Assembly: GCA_946482375.1 (NCBI GenBank)
Contig: CAMLRH010000101.1
Coordinates: 1-8,737 of the forward strand
Direction of reading: 5' to 3'
Origin: an uncultured Caulobacteraceae bacterium
GTDB taxonomy: Bacteria; Pseudomonadota; Alphaproteobacteria; Caulobacterales; Caulobacteraceae
DNA length: 8,737 nt
Positions 6,278 through 8,737 of the stretch are shown here, piece by piece. The notes below the pieces were generated by a model, which was given only the letters and a program-made list of their open reading frames with translations, ran no database searches and was not told where the DNA came from. The first letter of the stretch is position 1; each line of letters starts with the position of its first letter. Position numbers and translations under genes: made by a program.

Positions 6278-7030
6278 CTAGACCGTGTAGTTCAGCGCCA
6301 GACGGCCGCCGTCGGGATAGATGGTCTGGCCTGTGATGTAGCTGGCCTCGTCGCTGGCCAAAAAGACGGCCACTTTCGCGATTTCTTCCGGCTCGCCAAG
6401 CCGGCCTAACGGCGTACGCGAGAGGATTCGCCCCTTCGCCTGGGCGTCGGTCATTACGCCCTTGAGGATGTCGGTGGCGATGGTGCCGGGGCCAATGGCG
6501 TTGACGCGTATGCCGTGCGGCGCGAGGCCGAGCGCCATGGCCTTGGTGAGTTGCGCGAGCCCTCCCTTCGAGGTCACGTAGGCAAGCTGGGCGGGAATGG
6601 CGACGACCGCATTGATCGAACTCATATTGACGATCGAGCCCTTCAGCCCGTGCTCGACCATGCCCCGCGCCACCGCCTGGCCGACGACGAAGGCGGCGCG
6701 CAGGTTCACCGCCAGCACGCGGTCGAAGTCCTCCACCTCGGTGGTGAGGATGTCGCCGGCGGCGAGGATGCCGGCGTTGTTGAGCAGGAGGTCGATGGGC
6801 CCGATGGCTTCGGCGGCCTGAGCCACGGCGTCGCGCGCGGCAGCCGCATCGGCGATATTGCAGGTGATGCCGACCGCCTTGCCGCCGATGGCGCGGGCGG
6901 TTTCGGTCACGGCGGGGTCGATGTCGATGAGCGCCACGTCCGCGCCCTCTGCGGCGAAGGCCTCGGCGCAGGCGCGGCCGATGCCGTGGGCGGCGCCGGT
7001 CACCAGAGCGCGGCGGCCCTCCAGCCGCAT
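6278..7030 (-). CDS. Short-chain dehydrogenase/reductase (classical SDR)
   Basis: An NAD(P)-dependent oxidoreductase of 250 residues, the usual length for classical SDRs. Visible motifs are the nucleotide-binding TGAAHGIG (11-18), Asp36 at the end of the second strand (favouring NAD over NADP), NNAG (84-87), Asn109, and the catalytic Ser138 and Tyr151-X3-Lys155 (YVTSK). After these come the PG motif at 181-182 and the usual C-terminal ITGQTIYPDGG. The substrate cannot be told from sequence. The start is either GTG at 7033, overlapping the upstream stop as GTGA, or ATG at 7030, overlapping as TGATG. I chose the ATG because GGAAG lies six bases before it. It is the second gene of a coupled pair with the glyoxalase gene, which hints at a shared aldehyde or hydroxy-acid role, but that is inference. 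The protein is cytoplasmic, with no signal or membrane segment. Confidence 0.93.
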   Translation of the reverse strand: MRLEGRRALVTGAAHGIGRACAEAFAAEGADVALIDIDPAVTETARAIGGKAVGITCNIADAAAARDAVAQAAEAIGPIDLLLNNAGILAAGDILTTEVEDFDRVLAVNLRAAFVVGQAVARGMVEHGLKGSIVNMSSINAVVAIPAQLAYVTSKGGLAQLTKAMALGLAPHGIRVNAIGPGTIATDILKGVMTDAQAKGRILSRTPLGRLGEPEEIAKVAVFLASDEASYITGQTIYPDGGRLALNYTV

Positions 7031-7470
7031 CACCAGCTTCCGACGTTGGGCATCGAGGTCCAGGGCTCGGCCGGCGGCAAGGACTTGCCCTTCTGCAGCA
7101 GCTCAACGGAGATGTTGTCGGGCGAGCGGACGAAGGCCATGTGGCCGTCGCGCGGGGGCCGATTGATGGTCACCCCGCCGTCCATCAGCCGCCGGCAGGT
7201 CGCGTAGATGTCGTCGACGGCGTAGGCCAGGTGGCCGAAGTTACGGCCGCTGCCGTAGTCCTCGCCGTCCCAGTTGTAGGTCAGCTCGACGAGCGGGGCC
7301 CGGCGCTCTTTGGCCAACTCCACGTCATCCGGCGCGGCCAGGAAGACGAGCGTGAAGCGGCCGCCCTCGTTGTCGATTCGCGAAACCTGGGCCAGCCCGA
7401 GCTTGTCGCAATAGAAATCGAGGGAGGCTTCCAGGTCACGGACCCGGACCATGGTGTGCAGATACTGCAT
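7030..7470 (-). CDS. gloA: Glyoxalase I (lactoylglutathione lyase), VOC superfamily
   Basis: Glyoxalase I isomerises the hemithioacetal of methylglyoxal and glutathione to S-lactoylglutathione in the cytoplasm. The 146 residues start with [20 protein letters not shown], very close to the start of E. coli GloA. The four metal ligands of the family can be placed: His5, Glu62 (in VELTYNWD), His80 (in GHLAYAVDD) and Glu123 (in SVELLQKG). It has a C-terminal extension of about 20 residues ([16 protein letters not shown]) beyond the catalytic core. No glyoxalase II gene is in the window. It is the first gene of a two-gene operon with an SDR whose start overlaps this stop. AGGAG lies ten bases before the ATG. 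A related VOC enzyme acting on another thiol adduct is the main alternative. Confidence 0.9.
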   Translation of the reverse strand: MQYLHTMVRVRDLEASLDFYCDKLGLAQVSRIDNEGGRFTLVFLAAPDDVELAKERRAPLVELTYNWDGEDYGSGRNFGHLAYAVDDIYATCRRLMDGGVTINRPPRDGHMAFVRSPDNISVELLQKGKSLPPAEPWTSMPNVGSW

Positions 7471-7668
7471 TTTCGGAAGTCTCCTGTGACCTGACCGCCA
7501 CTCTACCGACGCGGCCGTACGACTTGTTCCATCCTGTCGGGGAATTCATTTGCGCGCCACCCGCAGTGCGTACGATATCGAAACCCTGTTCAGGTTCACT
7601 GCCGGCTTCCGCGTGGCGCTCCCCCTGTTCCGCGCCCGGTCGCCGCCAGTCCCCCGGGGTTCGATCCG
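7471..7668. other. Divergent intergenic region between gloA and the efflux adaptor gene
   Basis: This 198-base gap must hold the promoters of both divergent transcripts. A possible plus-strand promoter is TTGCGC (7550-7555) and TACGAT (7571-7576), with a 15-base spacer that is shorter than usual. No clear minus-strand promoter or strong operator repeat stands out; the CGATATCG palindrome (7573-7580) is short. The small open frames here look like shadows. Confidence 0.3.
7481..7485 (-). promoter_or_regulatory. Ribosome binding site of the glyoxalase I gene
   Basis: The minus strand reads AGGAG ten bases before the ATG at 7470. The spacing is slightly long but acceptable, and no other start in the frame fits the conserved N-terminus. 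Confidence 0.6.
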
Positions 7669-8737
7669 ATGCGTGTGAAATCGTCCTACGCGTTCGCAGG
7701 CGGCATCCTCGTCGTTGTCGCGCTGATCTTCATTGTCGGCGGCCTGTTCGGCCGTAAGGACCGCGAGGCGACGGCCGCCGAAACGCGCCAGGCCGGCGCC
7801 ATGAAGCAGGCCGACCCGCTGGTCCAGACGGCCCTGATCGCGGAACAGATCAAGCCCTACGCGGTCGTGATGCGGGGCCGCACCGAAGCCGCTCGCGCGG
7901 TCGTCGTCCGCGCCGAGACGGCCGGCGTCGTCGCCTCCACCCCGGCCCAGGAAGGCGCCTTCGTCGCTAGGGGCCAGGTGCTGTGCCGGCTGGCCGTCGA
8001 CGCCCGCCAGGCGACCCTCGACCAGGCCCGCGCCAACCTGAAGTCCCGCCAGCTGCAACGGCAGGCCTCCGCCAAACTGGCCGAGAAGGGCTATCGCTCG
8101 GAAACGCAGGTCCTGCAGGATCAGGCCAACCTCGACGCCGCCACCGCCGCCGTGCAGCAGGCCGAGGTGGCGCTGGAACAGATCAACATCCGCGCCCCCT
8201 TCGCCGGAGTGTTCGACCGCCGCGACGCCGAGGTCGGGACCTACCTCGCGCCCGGCCAGCCCTGCGGCACGGTGATCGAACTGAACCCGCTGCTAATCGT
8301 CGGCAACGTCTCCGAGACCGAGACCACCGCCGTCCGTCAGGGCGCGTCGGCGACCGCCCAACTCGTCTCCGGCGATCTGCTGGCCGGACGCGTTTCCTAC
8401 GTCGCCCGCGACGCCGATCCGCAGACCCGCACCTACCGAGTCGAGATCACCGTGCCGAATCCGCGTGCGGTCCGCTCCGGCCTTTCGGCCGAGGTCCGGC
8501 TCGCGACCGGGGCCGGACCGGCGCACCTCGTGCCTGAAACGGCGCTTGTGCTCGACGCGGCCGGCCGCCAGGGCGTGCGCCACGTGCTGCCCGACAACCG
8601 CGTCGCCTTCATGCCGGTGACCGTCATCGACGAGGACCCGCAGGGGGTCTGGGTGTCGGGCCTGCGCGGTCCGGTGCGGCTGATCACCGTCGGCCAGTCC
8701 TACGTCTCCGAAGGCCAGAAGGTCAGGGTCGCCGCCC
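7669..8737 (+). CDS. RND efflux periplasmic adaptor (membrane fusion protein), 3' end beyond window
   Basis: The open frame gives 356 residues from ATG at 7669 to the right edge with no stop. Residues 8-27 are one hydrophobic segment (AFAGGILVVVALIFIVGGLF) that anchors the protein in the inner membrane. The HlyD/AcrA-type order follows. The first lipoyl half is at about 80-110 (VRAETAGVV, then EGAFVARGQVL). An alpha-helical hairpin covers about 111-172, with heptad-like Ala/Leu/Gln helices. The second lipoyl half is at about 174-206 (IRAPFAGVFDRR, then VGTYLAPGQP), and a beta-barrel domain follows (about 208-290). Such proteins link an RND pump to an outer-membrane channel to export drugs, metals or other compounds. 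The pump gene is expected just downstream, outside the window. The Shine-Dalgarno is weak (GGGG nine bases upstream), but the membrane anchor right after the ATG supports the start. Which substrates are moved cannot be told. Confidence 0.93.
   Translation, partial: MRVKSSYAFAGGILVVVALIFIVGGLFGRKDREATAAETRQAGAMKQADPLVQTALIAEQIKPYAVVMRGRTEAARAVVVRAETAGVVASTPAQEGAFVARGQVLCRLAVDARQATLDQARANLKSRQLQRQASAKLAEKGYRSETQVLQDQANLDAATAAVQQAEVALEQINIRAPFAGVFDRRDAEVGTYLAPGQPCGTVIELNPLLIVGNVSETETTAVRQGASATAQLVSGDLLAGRVSYVARDADPQTRTYRVEITVPNPRAVRSGLSAEVRLATGAGPAHLVPETALVLDAAGRQGVRHVLPDNRVAFMPVTVIDEDPQGVWVSGLRGPVRLITVGQSYVSEGQKVRVAA

Overview
The window is GC-rich (roughly two thirds G+C by eye), with strong G/C preference at third codon positions, GTG starts and compact overlapping operons. 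Together with the protein sequences this suggests an alphaproteobacterium, possibly of the Caulobacterales. The placement rests on general resemblance, not a marker gene. I see no rRNA, tRNA, CRISPR array, transposase or integrase.

Region 1 (1-4916, minus strand) is a three-gene operon read right to left, each junction sharing the four bases ATGA. It encodes a secreted five-haem c-type cytochrome, a lipoprotein carrying two HbpS/GlcG-like haem-binding repeats, and a secreted, probably outer-membrane beta-barrel protein that runs off the left edge. All three carry envelope export signals and two are haem-associated, so they look like one envelope redox or haem module. A porin-cytochrome-like electron conduit is one possibility. 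This is the most interesting part of the window.

Region 2 (5001-5963, minus strand) holds an intact tryptophan 2,3-dioxygenase gene (kynA). It is followed directly, in the same frame, by about 56 codons that look like the C-terminal end of a class-V PLP-dependent enzyme. This is probably what remains of a kynureninase-like gene whose body was deleted.

Region 3 (6086-6265, plus strand) is a small gene for a 59-residue charged, helical protein with an Asp/His-rich tail. It is divergent from kynA and convergent with the next operon.

Region 4 (6278-7470, minus strand) is a coupled pair: a glyoxalase I (gloA-like) gene and an SDR oxidoreductase gene that overlap at stop and start.

Region 5 (7669-8737, plus strand) is the 5' part of an RND-type efflux periplasmic adaptor gene that runs off the right edge; its inner-membrane pump is expected just outside. 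The other long open frames, including those of about 450 to 590 codons opposite region 1, are high-GC shadows of these genes.
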